A stretch of 64,000 bases of DNA from an uncultured Croceitalea sp. Lineage in GTDB: Bacteria; Bacteroidota; Bacteroidia; Flavobacteriales; Flavobacteriaceae. The first letter of the stretch is position 1. Every line of letters starts with the position of its first letter. Position numbers and translations under genes: made by a program. Below the pieces are notes generated by a model, which had not been told where the DNA came from, searched no databases, and saw only the letters and a list, made by a program, of their open reading frames with translations. Below are positions 36,944-47,194 of the stretch, piece after piece. Location: assembly GCA_947494805.1 (NCBI GenBank), contig CANLWK010000005.1:62001-126000 (forward strand). Reading direction: 5' to 3'.

Positions 36944-37684
36944 TTAGGCTTTGTCTAAAAAATCCAGCACTTTCGCAATACTCGCTTCATCCTTAATCTT
37001 AATCTTATTTTCTTTGAGATAGGTTTTTAGGGCTTCTTTCCCTGATTCGGGCACGAGCTTGACCAATTTGCGGTTATTGAGCTCTAACTCATCTATTCGC
37101 TGCATGCCATCAATTTCTAAATAGTATTCAGTGAATTTAGAGAAACGTGCTGGTATGGCTTTGACAAAAGAGTTTTGTGCTTTTTGACCTTCGGTAAACT
37201 TAACGTCGGTTCTTTTATAAAGACTATATTTTTTTCCATCATAGATTTTTGTGAGATAGCCGTTTTGGGTTCTCTTGGTTCTATCAATGAACGTTTTAAA
37301 ACTCATAGGTTTGCCATTGTTCAAGACAACTATTTTTTTATCTCTTCCAAGAGCTCTGACGCCTTCACTTTCAATGTTTTCTTTCTTAATTTCAATTTCT
37401 TCATTGTATGCATTATAGCGATAGAAAAGATTGCCCATCTCTTCATCCCCGTAATACAAAGTGGTAGGCATAAAAACCTCAAATGTATATGGGGAACCCT
37501 GAAAGCCTTCGTTTTTAAAATTAAGTTTTGCCTTGGCGTCTTGTATGGGTCCTAATAGCGCATTTAGTTGTCCTGTAGAACTGTATCCAGCATTTCCAGA
37601 AGATCCGTAGTTAGCGACTTGCCCTGTGGTTTGAGTCAAGACTATTGTAGGCAACAATGCAATAAAGAATAAAAGGTTTTTCAT
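36944..37684 (-). CDS. Secreted protein, tandem paralog A (unknown function)
   Basis: A 246-residue exported protein with signal peptide ending VLTQ followed by TTGQVANY. It keeps the same landmarks as its neighbour: GDEEMGNLFYRYNAYNEE, GRDKKI, FKTFIDRTKRTQNGYL, IPARFSKFTEYYLEIDG and ELNNRKLVKLVPE. The identical lengths and shared motifs show a tandem duplication. The divergent part is residues 26-55, just after the signal peptide. The function is unknown; no lipobox and no membrane segment are present. Confidence 0.75.
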   Translation of the reverse strand: MKNLLFFIALLPTIVLTQTTGQVANYGSSGNAGYSSTGQLNALLGPIQDAKAKLNFKNEGFQGSPYTFEVFMPTTLYYGDEEMGNLFYRYNAYNEEIEIKKENIESEGVRALGRDKKIVVLNNGKPMSFKTFIDRTKRTQNGYLTKIYDGKKYSLYKRTDVKFTEGQKAQNSFVKAIPARFSKFTEYYLEIDGMQRIDELELNNRKLVKLVPESGKEALKTYLKENKIKIKDEASIAKVLDFLDKA

Positions 37685-37707
37685 GATTTTTAATTGATGT
37701 ATTTCTC

Positions 37708-37715
37708 CAAAAGTA
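37708..37715 (-). promoter_or_regulatory. Candidate -7 box for tandem paralog A
   Basis: On the minus strand this reads TACTTTTG, matching TAnnTTTG, 24-31 bp before the ATG at 37684. No -33 TTG at standard spacing. Confidence 0.35.
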
Positions 37716-37833
37716 AATAAATAATCAATGTTAATTGTTATTGGTTTATTAATTCTTCACCTTTATTGTAAAAGACTAATCTGAAGAAGTTTAATTGATA
37801 ATAAACGCTAAAAAAACATCCTATTTTGTCAAT

Positions 37834-40800
37834 CTAGTATTTTAAAAAATGGGTGTGCAATGGTCCATTGTTTTCTGTTACTAGCAATAGTTGTTGGTTT
37901 TGTACTCTAAGTAGCATTGCATCTTTAATATTACCATTGAGTCTAAGGCCTGATTTGGCCATTGGCATAGCATAGTAACCGTCTTTGCCATTTGAAATAA
38001 GTACTTGCCCGGTTATGGCGTCAAGCCTTGTCGTTTCAACTTCGGTTTCATAAATGTTACCTGCTAGTACGGCATCTTGGTAGCCATCTTCGTTAACATC
38101 TAAAAATATGGTTTTCATAATGGGTGAAAATTGTGCTTCAGGGGGTAAATAAGAGTATTGAAATTGCCCATTGCCCAGATTAATCAACAATACTGATTTG
38201 AATTCATTTGCTTCGGCCTCATAGGCAGATTCTAATTTTTCGCCGTAAACATCGACCAAGCTGGCATTCGCAAATTCAGAGTAGGTCTTAAATTTTTGTT
38301 TTATAAATGGCATCTGCTGTGATGAGCACTCTCGCCCTCGAACAGGTACCAGTTGACCCTGATATTCTTTGCTTAGAACAATATCAGGAGTGCCATTTTC
38401 ATCAAAGTCATTCGCAAAAACTTTGAATGGTTTTTTCTTACTGGCTTTAAACTTAAGATTTGTACCAACATTGCCCAAGACAAAATCGGGCAATCCATCG
38501 TTGTTGACATCAGTTTCACTTACTGAGAACCACCATCCCTTTAAATCTAACAAACGACCGTCTTTATTTATATTCTGAAATGAACCTTTGTTGTTTTTGA
38601 AAAGGCCTATACCTGTCCATTCACCAACGGCAATAAAATCCATCCATCCATCATCGTCAAAATCAGTAGAAATGACATGGTTAATAATACCAAATTCTTT
38701 TAGGTCCGGAGCAACTTGGTCAGTGACATTGACAAGCACTCCATTTTGGTTCTTATAAAAAGACGATGGAGCAGGCAGTGGATATTTCTGTGGAACAACA
38801 CGGTTGCCGACCAATATGTCGATATCCCCGTCTTTGTCAAAATCTAATGTTGTAACAGCTTTTCCACTCTGTGTGTTTTTTGTCAACACATCTATTTGAA
38901 GTTTTTTAAAAGTTCCTTTTCCATTGTTTATGTAAAGTCTGTCACTGTAATATGATGAAGATTGTTTGAATTCATTGCCCCCGCTCACAACAAAAAGATC
39001 TAGGTCGCCGTCATTGTCCCAATCAAGAGGAGCCGACTGCATATCTTCATAGAGTTTGTCACTTTCGAACGCAGGCTGATTTTCTTTAAAGAACGTACCC
39101 TTGCTATTTTGAAAGTAGAGTACGCCTGATTGACCGGTTGCCCCTCCTACATAGAAATCATCAGTGCCATCACCATTGAAGTCACCTTTAGAGAGATAAG
39201 GGCCGAAGGTAGATTGTTTGTAGGGTAGAAGTATTTCTTTCTCAAAATCATCGTACTTGTTTTCAGTATGAGAATAAGAAATACCTATTTCGCCGACATT
39301 TTGACTTTTGAAAAGAACCTCTTTATTTTGGTTTGATTTTTCAGATACTTTCGCGTCCTCTTCTTTGATTATGACCGTTGTATTGATTGAAACATCTGTT
39401 TTGTTGTATTCCAATCCGTTTGGCCAAACCACTTTTAATGAATCAATGCTTGCATTACTCCCTAAGCCAAAATGGGCAATATTGGGTTGCGCCGAACGAT
39501 ACCCTCTTACCCTTCGGGTCTCAATGAACTGTTGTTTGCCATTATAAAAGACTGATATTTTTGGAAAATCTTCCGATATCTTTCCAACAGTTTTTACTTT
39601 TAAAAAGTTTCCCTTTTTATGGTCCACTGCGGTATTTTTATATAAAAAGCAGTTTTCATCCATATTGTTGACAACTACATCTAAATCACCATCATTATCC
39701 AAATCTGCCAGCGAGCAACCGTTACTGAAAGAAAAATCTGCCAAACCCCAATCTGCAGCGTTATACTTGAAAGCTAGGCTACCTTGGTTTTCGAACAAAA
39801 TGTTGGGTAGCTTCTCAGAAGGAATTGATTCGTAAAGACTTTTTTTTACTGCCATTGGAACATTGCCTTTATACTTTCTTTTTGCATCTAAAACTTGCTG
39901 TTGTAAGTCATTGTCAAGAGCATATCTGCGATATCCATTGGTAATAAAGACATCTTTATCTTCATCATTATCTAGGTCAGAAAGCAAAACGGACCAACTC
40001 CAATCAGTGTTGGCCATCTTTGTCGCTTGTGCAATGTCTGAAAATTTGTTATCACCTCTATTTAGTTGCACGGTATTGAACATGTATTGGTGGTGAAAAT
40101 CTGCCTTATTGACCAAGTAGTCAAAACGGGATGTGTTCATTGAGGCCATAAGCGTCTTGGAGCGAACATGATCATTGGCCGCCATGTCTAAAACAAAGAT
40201 ATCCTGTAGATTGTCGTTGTTGATATCAGCGATGTCCATTCCCATGCCGTAAAACGAAATATGATTGGTGTATTCTTTTATTTTATCAGAAAAAGTACCG
40301 TCACCATTATTTATAAAAAGAGCGTCAGGAATATAATAATCACTTGCAATATAAAAGTCCAGCCAACCATCTTGGTTAATGTCTGAAACCGTCAGGCCCA
40401 AGCCAAAAATGGGTCTTTCAATTCCGGCTTTGGTAGTTACATCTATAAATGTGCCATCCCTGTTTTCATAGATATGTGAAGAATTGAAATACTTGCTTTC
40501 TCTGTTGATTTTAGCCATTCGATAGAGATTGATAGGGTCTACCCCATAAAACTCATTTTCATTCATTACCAAACAGTCTAAATCGCCATCGTTGTCATAG
40601 TCAAAAAAAGCGGACTGCGTGCTGATTCCCATATCGGCAAGCCCATACTCTTCGGCCTTATCTGAAAAAGTGCCGTCATGTTGATTGATCAACAATTGGT
40701 TTTTTCTCTTTGAGCGTTCTCTTGGCCCCCCTTGGGAGACATAGATGTCATTCCACCCATCATTGTTGATGTCTACAAAGGTGATACCATTTGACCAGTG

Positions 40801-41175
40801 TTTACCCTTGTTAATGTTCGACTTGGAGGATACATCATCAAACCTTAACCCTCCTTTATTGATAAATAGTTTATTTGGTACTTGATTGCCACAGAAAAAA
40901 ACGTCTGGCAAGTTATCATTGTTTAGGTCTTCAATGCCGACCCCAGCGCCATTATAGAAATAATCGTAATTAAACAGATTTTCTTGGGTAGTGACATCTT
41001 CTGTAATCTTATTGTTGAAAACAAGGCCACTATTTTTTGAATCAATTTTTTCAAAGAGTTTTTGATATGGCACTGATTTTTTTTCATTTGTGGTGCTTTC
41101 CAAAACTGATGTTTTGTTATTGCAACCAATACTAGATATCAATACAGTAATTAATATGAAGATTCTTAAATTCAC
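37834..41175 (-). CDS. FG-GAP/VCBS-repeat lipoprotein with ASPIC/UnbV domain
   Basis: A 1113-residue lipoprotein (lipobox SIGC, Cys18). I count about 14 calcium-binding integrin-like repeats with the pattern DxDxDGxxD, for example DINNDGWNDIYV and DLDNDGDLDVVV, arranged as beta-propeller blades. Between the two halves, near residue 550, lies an ASPIC/UnbV-like segment (RGYRSAQPNIAHFGLG, then VVWPNG). Such proteins are common next to SusC/SusD loci in Flavobacteriaceae and are presumed to bind ligands on the surface. The SusCD operon just upstream supports this. Enzyme activity is not visible. Confidence 0.88.
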   Translation of the reverse strand: MNLRIFILITVLISSIGCNNKTSVLESTTNEKKSVPYQKLFEKIDSKNSGLVFNNKITEDVTTQENLFNYDYFYNGAGVGIEDLNNDNLPDVFFCGNQVPNKLFINKGGLRFDDVSSKSNINKGKHWSNGITFVDINNDGWNDIYVSQGGPRERSKRKNQLLINQHDGTFSDKAEEYGLADMGISTQSAFFDYDNDGDLDCLVMNENEFYGVDPINLYRMAKINRESKYFNSSHIYENRDGTFIDVTTKAGIERPIFGLGLTVSDINQDGWLDFYIASDYYIPDALFINNGDGTFSDKIKEYTNHISFYGMGMDIADINNDNLQDIFVLDMAANDHVRSKTLMASMNTSRFDYLVNKADFHHQYMFNTVQLNRGDNKFSDIAQATKMANTDWSWSVLLSDLDNDEDKDVFITNGYRRYALDNDLQQQVLDAKRKYKGNVPMAVKKSLYESIPSEKLPNILFENQGSLAFKYNAADWGLADFSFSNGCSLADLDNDGDLDVVVNNMDENCFLYKNTAVDHKKGNFLKVKTVGKISEDFPKISVFYNGKQQFIETRRVRGYRSAQPNIAHFGLGSNASIDSLKVVWPNGLEYNKTDVSINTTVIIKEEDAKVSEKSNQNKEVLFKSQNVGEIGISYSHTENKYDDFEKEILLPYKQSTFGPYLSKGDFNGDGTDDFYVGGATGQSGVLYFQNSKGTFFKENQPAFESDKLYEDMQSAPLDWDNDGDLDLFVVSGGNEFKQSSSYYSDRLYINNGKGTFKKLQIDVLTKNTQSGKAVTTLDFDKDGDIDILVGNRVVPQKYPLPAPSSFYKNQNGVLVNVTDQVAPDLKEFGIINHVISTDFDDDGWMDFIAVGEWTGIGLFKNNKGSFQNINKDGRLLDLKGWWFSVSETDVNNDGLPDFVLGNVGTNLKFKASKKKPFKVFANDFDENGTPDIVLSKEYQGQLVPVRGRECSSQQMPFIKQKFKTYSEFANASLVDVYGEKLESAYEAEANEFKSVLLINLGNGQFQYSYLPPEAQFSPIMKTIFLDVNEDGYQDAVLAGNIYETEVETTRLDAITGQVLISNGKDGYYAMPMAKSGLRLNGNIKDAMLLRVQNQQLLLVTENNGPLHTHFLKY

Positions 41176-41284
41176 TTTACCAAGGATTGTCTTTAAGGCT
41201 GACTAAGTTATAGTAATTGTTGTTTCAATACAAAAGTGAAAATTTGTTTTCAGATTTAAAAAGTACCAGTATGCCAATAAAAAA

Positions 41285-41310
41285 GAAAGCCGCTGTTAAC
41301 AGCGGCTTTC
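41285..41310 (-). terminator. Rho-independent terminator of the SusCD operon
   Basis: A perfect 26-bp palindrome (two 13-bp arms, centre between 41297 and 41298) lies 22 bp after the lipoprotein stop and is followed on the minus strand by a U-rich run. It closes the SusC-SusD-lipoprotein operon and separates it from the FG-GAP gene. Confidence 0.9.
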
Positions 41311-41332
41311 AACTTACTTTATATATGTAATA

Positions 41333-42214
41333 TTAAATACAGATACTCAAAGTAATCTCTCCAGCTGTAGGACTTGGACCATCTTCAACGGCCAATTCTC
41401 CAGTAGGACCTTCTATCTCATAGGTATGTTCCCCTTCAAAACTGCCGGCAGTGTATTCAAAGAGCAATTCTGTAGTACCATCAGGAACGGTAACTGTAAA
41501 CTTACCTGATGAACCGTCGTCTATAGTGTATTCTGTAGCCACACCATCGATGGTTACAGTAATGAATGCACCATCCCAACCATCACCGAAGCTATCATTG
41601 ATTTCAATGACATAATCTCCGGGAACAGGAGCAGTGGGCACGCATTTAATAACTAAAGGATATAAGAACGGAGAAGCAAAGAATGAACCTGTAATAGTTC
41701 CTGTATTATCGTCATTTGAAAATACACGCCCATCGGTCAAAGTAGTTTCTAGTCGAAACAAGATTCTATCACCGCCATCAAATTCTCCATCAGCTAAACC
41801 AAGTGTGGTCAAGGCTTCCGCAAAAGTTCTAGCAATACTTGCTCTTGGAAAACCAAACTCACCTACGGTAAATTCGCTTGCCTGTAAAGTCTGAACAAGG
41901 ACTTCGGGTCTACTTTGATCCCCATTAAACCTAGGTTCATCTTCGTCATCGGTATTGTCATCAAAACCAATGTAAAAATCTACTTTTTCAAGGAGCGCAC
42001 CATCTTCTTGGTCTTGATGTTCAAATTCAAGCATCCAATTGGTGCTGGTATCATTTCTATCAAAAAAGGAACCTTCTTGATTAATGGTCCTAAGAACCGA
42101 TCCTCTAGCGGTATCTGCTACCACTTGGTCGACTACTTGGTCGCTGTCCTCACAAGATGCAACTACTAAAAGTGCAACAAAGAGTGTTGTTATGAATTTA
42201 TAGTTTCTTTTCAT
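41333..42214 (-). CDS. Lipoprotein third gene of the SusCD operon
   Basis: A 293-residue acidic lipoprotein with lipobox VASC (Cys21) and acidic residues after it (EDSD), a surface-export pattern. The C-terminal domain (about 195-293) is beta-rich and opens GDYVIEINDSFGDGWDGAFI; the GDGWDGA motif recurs in extracellular Bacteroidota domains. It lies 11 bp after susD and should be co-transcribed. By position it takes the SusE/F place (surface glycan or peptide binding), but sequence resemblance to SusE/F is not evident. Confidence 0.75.
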   Translation of the reverse strand: MKRNYKFITTLFVALLVVASCEDSDQVVDQVVADTARGSVLRTINQEGSFFDRNDTSTNWMLEFEHQDQEDGALLEKVDFYIGFDDNTDDEDEPRFNGDQSRPEVLVQTLQASEFTVGEFGFPRASIARTFAEALTTLGLADGEFDGGDRILFRLETTLTDGRVFSNDDNTGTITGSFFASPFLYPLVIKCVPTAPVPGDYVIEINDSFGDGWDGAFITVTIDGVATEYTIDDGSSGKFTVTVPDGTTELLFEYTAGSFEGEHTYEIEGPTGELAVEDGPSPTAGEITLSICI

Positions 42215-42225
42215 TGTTTTTAATT

Positions 42226-43899
42226 TTAGTTCGCAGGAGGGAAAGCTGGGAATGCTGGGTTGGTATCCCAGAAAGTCTGTGTTTCCAAATCAGTTCGCTG
42301 CGTCAAGTTAGGATTAGTAATTACTTCGTTTTGCGGTAATAAGAAAGTTCTTGGGAAAGAACCTGGTTCAGGCTCCCAACTTGGTGCCACGGTTGTAGGG
42401 TAACCGGTCTTTTTATAGTAGTTATAACCTTCAGTGGCTCCACCATAAAGCGCTATCCAAAATTGCTCAGCAAAAACATCTTCTTTATCATCTCCGGTAG
42501 CAGCATTGAAATCTGCAATAATGCCATCGACGTAAGCTGTAACGTCAGCAGCTGATGGAGCAGTTGACATATCTGCACTTGAATCTAATGAACCGAATGA
42601 TTGTACTTTGGCTATCGATTTTTCCATACCAGCTCTTAAGAAAGTGGCCTTTTCAGCATCTGAACCAGCTAAGGCCCCTCTCCAGAAATCAACGTATGAA
42701 GCTAACATGATTGGCTCTATACCAGCTCCACCGCCACCTTCGCCTAGACCTACATTGTCAAAACTATTGTCATCAAACAATCCTCCAGCAGGATAAACAC
42801 CTACAGCAGTTCTTAAGAAGTTGTCTGGGGGGGTACCTTCATCATTACCATGAGATCGACCCCAATAACCGTTGTCAACACTGCAATAGACAAAGCCATT
42901 GTAGTGGTCTGGTGGTACAACTAATGAACAAGCAAGAGACTCTTCATCCGCTGGCACACCGGCAGCACCTGGTGTAGCATCATTTTGACGATAGAAATAA
43001 TAACGAATTCTTGGATCATTCTTTCCTAACATATTATCCATTAACCAATTTGATTGGTAAATGTTTGCTCCTGAAGGAGTGTAGTCATCCCCAAAATCAG
43101 GATGTCTGTTATCCGGTTGCAATTCACTTGAACCATATTGAAACTGAAAATCGTCTTCAGTATCAGCAATATAGTTTCCGCCGGCAATAATGCTTTGAAA
43201 TGCTGCCGTATTTCCGGTCAAGAAGTATGATCTCAGTCTTAGCGTGTTGATAAGTTTTACCCATTGTTCGGTATCTCCACCATAGAAAAGGTCCTGCGCA
43301 CCCAGTGTAGGTGGGTCAGCAGCCAAAAGTGCCTCAGCTTCATCTAATAGGCCAAATGCTGATGCATAGACTTGGTCACCTGGATCTAATTGAGGTGTCG
43401 GAAATTCATCTGGGTTCGCTGCTTGACTAAAAGCCGCTCCTCCAATATAATCAGTCAATAAGAACAACATATGTGCCTGTAATACTTTGCCAACACCAAT
43501 ATGGAAAGAATAATCGATATCAGTATTTGCATTAATATCAACAATGTTGTTCAAGTTAGCCGTAATACCAACTTGTTGGTTCAGACCATCACCAGCGATG
43601 TAATCTTGACTCGTGTACATCCATAACCAGATGTCGTCAAAAGTATCACCGGGATAATTGTTGAAATATAGCCCACCGAACATATTGTCGATTCGTACTA
43701 CTTCAGCACCAAAGTCACTGATTTCATCCATACTTGCTGCGTAACCCAATTGGATTGAGTTCAATAGCAAATTTGGATCTGCCTGATCATCGGCGAGGTC
43801 GTTTGGACTAGTTCTTAAGTCCAATTCTGTCGTTTCACAGGCGGTAAAGCTCACCCCTAGAAGTGCGACAGCAAAAATATTTTTTAATATGTTTTTCAT
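42226..43899 (-). CDS. SusD/RagB family nutrient-binding lipoprotein
   Basis: A 557-residue outer-membrane lipoprotein that caps its SusC partner. I start at ATG 43899 (MKNILKNIF) since it gives a compact signal with lipobox FTAC; ATG 43911 is an alternative. The sequence NLLLNSIQLGYAASM and DYIGGAAFSQA, and the NNRHPDFG-like and TPGAAG loops, fit the SusD-like_2 group often annotated as nutrient-binding. TPR-type helices run through the middle. It begins 25 bp after SusC. The substrate is unknown. Confidence 0.9.
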   Translation of the reverse strand: MKNILKNIFAVALLGVSFTACETTELDLRTSPNDLADDQADPNLLLNSIQLGYAASMDEISDFGAEVVRIDNMFGGLYFNNYPGDTFDDIWLWMYTSQDYIAGDGLNQQVGITANLNNIVDINANTDIDYSFHIGVGKVLQAHMLFLLTDYIGGAAFSQAANPDEFPTPQLDPGDQVYASAFGLLDEAEALLAADPPTLGAQDLFYGGDTEQWVKLINTLRLRSYFLTGNTAAFQSIIAGGNYIADTEDDFQFQYGSSELQPDNRHPDFGDDYTPSGANIYQSNWLMDNMLGKNDPRIRYYFYRQNDATPGAAGVPADEESLACSLVVPPDHYNGFVYCSVDNGYWGRSHGNDEGTPPDNFLRTAVGVYPAGGLFDDNSFDNVGLGEGGGGAGIEPIMLASYVDFWRGALAGSDAEKATFLRAGMEKSIAKVQSFGSLDSSADMSTAPSAADVTAYVDGIIADFNAATGDDKEDVFAEQFWIALYGGATEGYNYYKKTGYPTTVAPSWEPEPGSFPRTFLLPQNEVITNPNLTQRTDLETQTFWDTNPAFPAFPPAN

Positions 43900-43924
43900 G
43901 ATTTCAGTCATTAACAATTTTTAT

Positions 43925-46900
43925 TTAGAAAGTTGCGCGTAGAGTGACTCCGTATCTTCTTGAACTAGGACCGTTTAAGAAATCAAAACCTCGTCCATTA
44001 CCAATACCAACACCTTGAACGTTAGGGTCAAAATTTGCCCCGTCAGGCGTGTTGTACGCATCATACCATAAGTTGAAACCCTGTGCAGTAATGCTCAAAG
44101 AACCAAAAGGTGTTTTATCTAAAAACTTAGAAGGGAAAGAATAGCTTAAAGATACCTCTTGCAATCTTATAACAGAGGCGTCATAGATTCTAGTTTCCGT
44201 AGGACCAAACAACAAGTTGTTAAAGAAATACGTCGAGTTGTTGATTTGCCTGGTATTTGGTTCAGAAGCGATACCAGTAGCATCGTCAAGACTTGTTTGA
44301 TCTACACCAGGGAGTATGTAAGTGTTCTCTCTATCAACTGTTTCAACAATTAGACCCCTACCTAACAATGCAGCAATGGTACTTGACATGACATCACCAC
44401 CTTTAACATGATTCACCTGTACACCAACACTCCAGTTTTTATACTTAAAAGTATTGATGAAATTCATGGTATAGTCAGGAATTGCATCACCTACAATTGG
44501 CACATTTCCATCAGCATCTTGTTCAGCAACAACATAACGTCCATTGGTTCCTATCAAATAGTTTCCAGCAGCGTCACGGGCTATAGCCGTACCAACAATT
44601 GTTCCAAGCGATTCACCTTTAATTGCTGCATTTGAACCTCTGTTTAGGTTGCCCCCTACAGCAAGAGAACCAGCGTAAGCGATGAAGTCTTGTTCTTGCT
44701 CAACAACGGTTTCATTGTTTGTAAAGAAGTTGAGACTTGAGTTCCAACTGAAATTATCACCTCTAAAGACGTCAACACTTAAATCTGCTTCAAAGCCTTC
44801 GTTTTTAATCTTTCCGATATTACTTTCTGTAAACCTAAAGCCGCTAGAAGGAGGTAATGGCTCACGAACAATCAAGTCATTGGTGTTTCTATTAAAGTAA
44901 GTTACATCCAATGATATTCTATTTTGCCAAAGTTTTGATTCAAAACCAAATTCAATTTCCTCAAGAAGTTCTGGCTTCAAATCTGGATTTGCTTTAACGC
45001 TGTTCACTTGATTTGTGGTTACATTGCCATCACCGTTTTGGAAAACCTGTGTTTGCTGAGTTACCACATTTCTTGTTGGGTAAGCATCAGGGAAAGTTGC
45101 AGAAGTACCATAACTTGCTCTTAATTTTAAGAAGTTAATTCCGTTTTCAGATTTAAGACCTGAGAAAACATTGGTTGGTAAAAATGATAAACTTGCTCCT
45201 GGATAAGTCTTACTGTTATTTTCTGTAGTTAAGTTGGAAACCCAGTCCGTTCTTGCAGAAACATTCAAGAACAAGAAATCGTCATAGTCGAATGAAGCTT
45301 GCCCCAATAGACCTACAATGTTACGCTTTTCAGTATATTGAATTGGTGTTTGGTTTTCAAAATTGAAATGCCTTTTAATACCAAAAACAATTTGACCTGT
45401 ACTTGCAACACCGCTTTGGTCAAACAAATCTTGTCTTGATGTCGCACCAGCTGTAAAAGTAACGCCAATTTTCTCAGAGAGATCATAATTTCCATTTATG
45501 GAAAAGAAGTGATCCCAAATTGAATTGTTGTTGTCGTAAGTGTCATAGAACCCGAAAATAGCTGAGTTAAATTCAACACCACCTTTGTTAGAGCCATTAA
45601 TGTTTCTTTCGTTGTAGAAATCTAAACCTGTTCTCCAGTTCAAGTTCAAGTTTTCGTTTAACTCGTACGACAAAGAAAGATTCCAGTTAAATCTATTGGT
45701 CAACTGACGATTCGTTACGTTGGCCGCCGTCCATCTTGGGTTTATAATATCGTTACCATTACGATAATAAACACTAGACCCATCAATAGGATTTTGGAAA
45801 GGCAATCCCATCAAGTCCACACTTCGAGGGGTAAACAATACATTACCATAAACTGAAAGACCGTCTGTTCCATTACCTCTACTTGAGGCGATAGGTGGCG
45901 TTTTGTAATCAGTTCTAGCGTAGTTCATAGTACCGGTAACTGTAAAGTTGTTGGCAAGTTTAGAACGACCACCCATAGAAACGTTCATCCTGTTCAAGGA
46001 GTTGCCAGGGGTGAATCCAATATCATTTAGATAACCAACATTGACATTATATGAGGTATCCCCACTTTCTGTTGCACCATTGATATTTACTGAAGTGTTG
46101 GTTACATAACCTGGTCTGAAAAATTGGTCAACAGAGTTGTAAGGTCTCCAATCATATCGAGCATCTTGAAGTTCGGGAAAAGCCTCTCTAGTCGAACGGA
46201 CCGATGTCGAAGAATACGGGTGTTCTAGAGTTCCTTGATCATCAATCGCAGATTGTCTACCATATCCCGAAACACCTTGTCTATCAAAACTCGGTCCCCA
46301 GTTACTAAAGAACCAACCGAAAGATTGGTCAAAACCGTTACCATATTGATCTTGATAATCAGGTGCAGAGGCAAACTCGTTGGTAAAGAATGACTGGCTT
46401 ACTGTAATTTCAGTTTTCTTTGGTCCACCGGTCGCTGCTCCTGCTTTAGTGGTAATCAAAATAACCCCATTCTTACCTTGTGTTCCATACAATGTGGCCG
46501 CAGCAAGACCCTTAAGTACTTCAATACTTGCAATGTTGTTTGGATCTAAGTCTAAGAAGCGAGAGCCTTGTGTTGCACCATCAATAAAACTTGGATCCTG
46601 TCCATTCACACCTGCATTGGTATCATTACTAAATGGAATTCCATCTACAATAAACAATGCCTGGTTACTACCACTGAATGAACTCAAACCACGAATGGTC
46701 ACGTTTGTTGCAGAACCCGAGGCTCCACCAGCAGCAGTAATCTGTACACCAGCAGCTTTACCAGAAAGTACCCTCGCTACATCGCCTTCAGTTCTGTTCT
46801 CCAATTGTTCTGATCCAACGGATGTTACGGCATACCCCAAGGCTTTCTTTTCGCGCTTGATACCTTGGGCAGTTACAACAACCTCCTCCAACGCCTGTGC

Positions 46901-47194
46901 ATCTTCTTGCATCTGAACGTTGATTGTGTTGCCAGCTCCCACGGTCTGTCTGATGTCTTTTTGTCCAATGTAGGTAAACAAAAGACTTTGACCTGCACTT
47001 GCTGTGATGGAGTAATTACCATCAAAATCTGTCTGTGTACCATTAGAGGTACCTTCAACGACAATGTTGACGCCAGGCAAAGGCAGACCATCTGAATCTG
47101 TCACTGTACCTGAAATCGTCTTGTCTTGTGCAAACGAAAGGTGCACGACAAACGCCAATAAAAGCGTCAAGATTCCATTTAGTTTTGTTCTCAT
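43925..47194 (-). CDS. SusC/RagA family TonB-linked outer membrane protein
   Basis: A 1089-residue transporter. A signal peptide (to LSFAQ, residue 23) precedes a carboxypeptidase-like beta domain (about 25-100, GTVTDSDGLPLPGVNIVV), the TonB box/plug start LEEVVVTAQG near 105, a plug with IRGLSSFSGSNQALFIVDGI, and a 22-strand barrel ending YGVTLRATF. It imports oligomers with energy from TonB, working with the SusD lipoprotein that follows. No sensor, sigma or polysaccharide-lyase gene is adjacent, so substrate and regulation remain open. Confidence 0.95.
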   Translation of the reverse strand: MRTKLNGILTLLLAFVVHLSFAQDKTISGTVTDSDGLPLPGVNIVVEGTSNGTQTDFDGNYSITASAGQSLLFTYIGQKDIRQTVGAGNTINVQMQEDAQALEEVVVTAQGIKREKKALGYAVTSVGSEQLENRTEGDVARVLSGKAAGVQITAAGGASGSATNVTIRGLSSFSGSNQALFIVDGIPFSNDTNAGVNGQDPSFIDGATQGSRFLDLDPNNIASIEVLKGLAAATLYGTQGKNGVILITTKAGAATGGPKKTEITVSQSFFTNEFASAPDYQDQYGNGFDQSFGWFFSNWGPSFDRQGVSGYGRQSAIDDQGTLEHPYSSTSVRSTREAFPELQDARYDWRPYNSVDQFFRPGYVTNTSVNINGATESGDTSYNVNVGYLNDIGFTPGNSLNRMNVSMGGRSKLANNFTVTGTMNYARTDYKTPPIASSRGNGTDGLSVYGNVLFTPRSVDLMGLPFQNPIDGSSVYYRNGNDIINPRWTAANVTNRQLTNRFNWNLSLSYELNENLNLNWRTGLDFYNERNINGSNKGGVEFNSAIFGFYDTYDNNNSIWDHFFSINGNYDLSEKIGVTFTAGATSRQDLFDQSGVASTGQIVFGIKRHFNFENQTPIQYTEKRNIVGLLGQASFDYDDFLFLNVSARTDWVSNLTTENNSKTYPGASLSFLPTNVFSGLKSENGINFLKLRASYGTSATFPDAYPTRNVVTQQTQVFQNGDGNVTTNQVNSVKANPDLKPELLEEIEFGFESKLWQNRISLDVTYFNRNTNDLIVREPLPPSSGFRFTESNIGKIKNEGFEADLSVDVFRGDNFSWNSSLNFFTNNETVVEQEQDFIAYAGSLAVGGNLNRGSNAAIKGESLGTIVGTAIARDAAGNYLIGTNGRYVVAEQDADGNVPIVGDAIPDYTMNFINTFKYKNWSVGVQVNHVKGGDVMSSTIAALLGRGLIVETVDRENTYILPGVDQTSLDDATGIASEPNTRQINNSTYFFNNLLFGPTETRIYDASVIRLQEVSLSYSFPSKFLDKTPFGSLSITAQGFNLWYDAYNTPDGANFDPNVQGVGIGNGRGFDFLNGPSSRRYGVTLRATF

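Noticed and set aside
46380-46916. Long plus-strand ORF (178 codons) opposite susC
   Set aside because: Lies fully antisense to the conserved plug region of SusC, has no recognisable motif and no promoter; a shadow frame.
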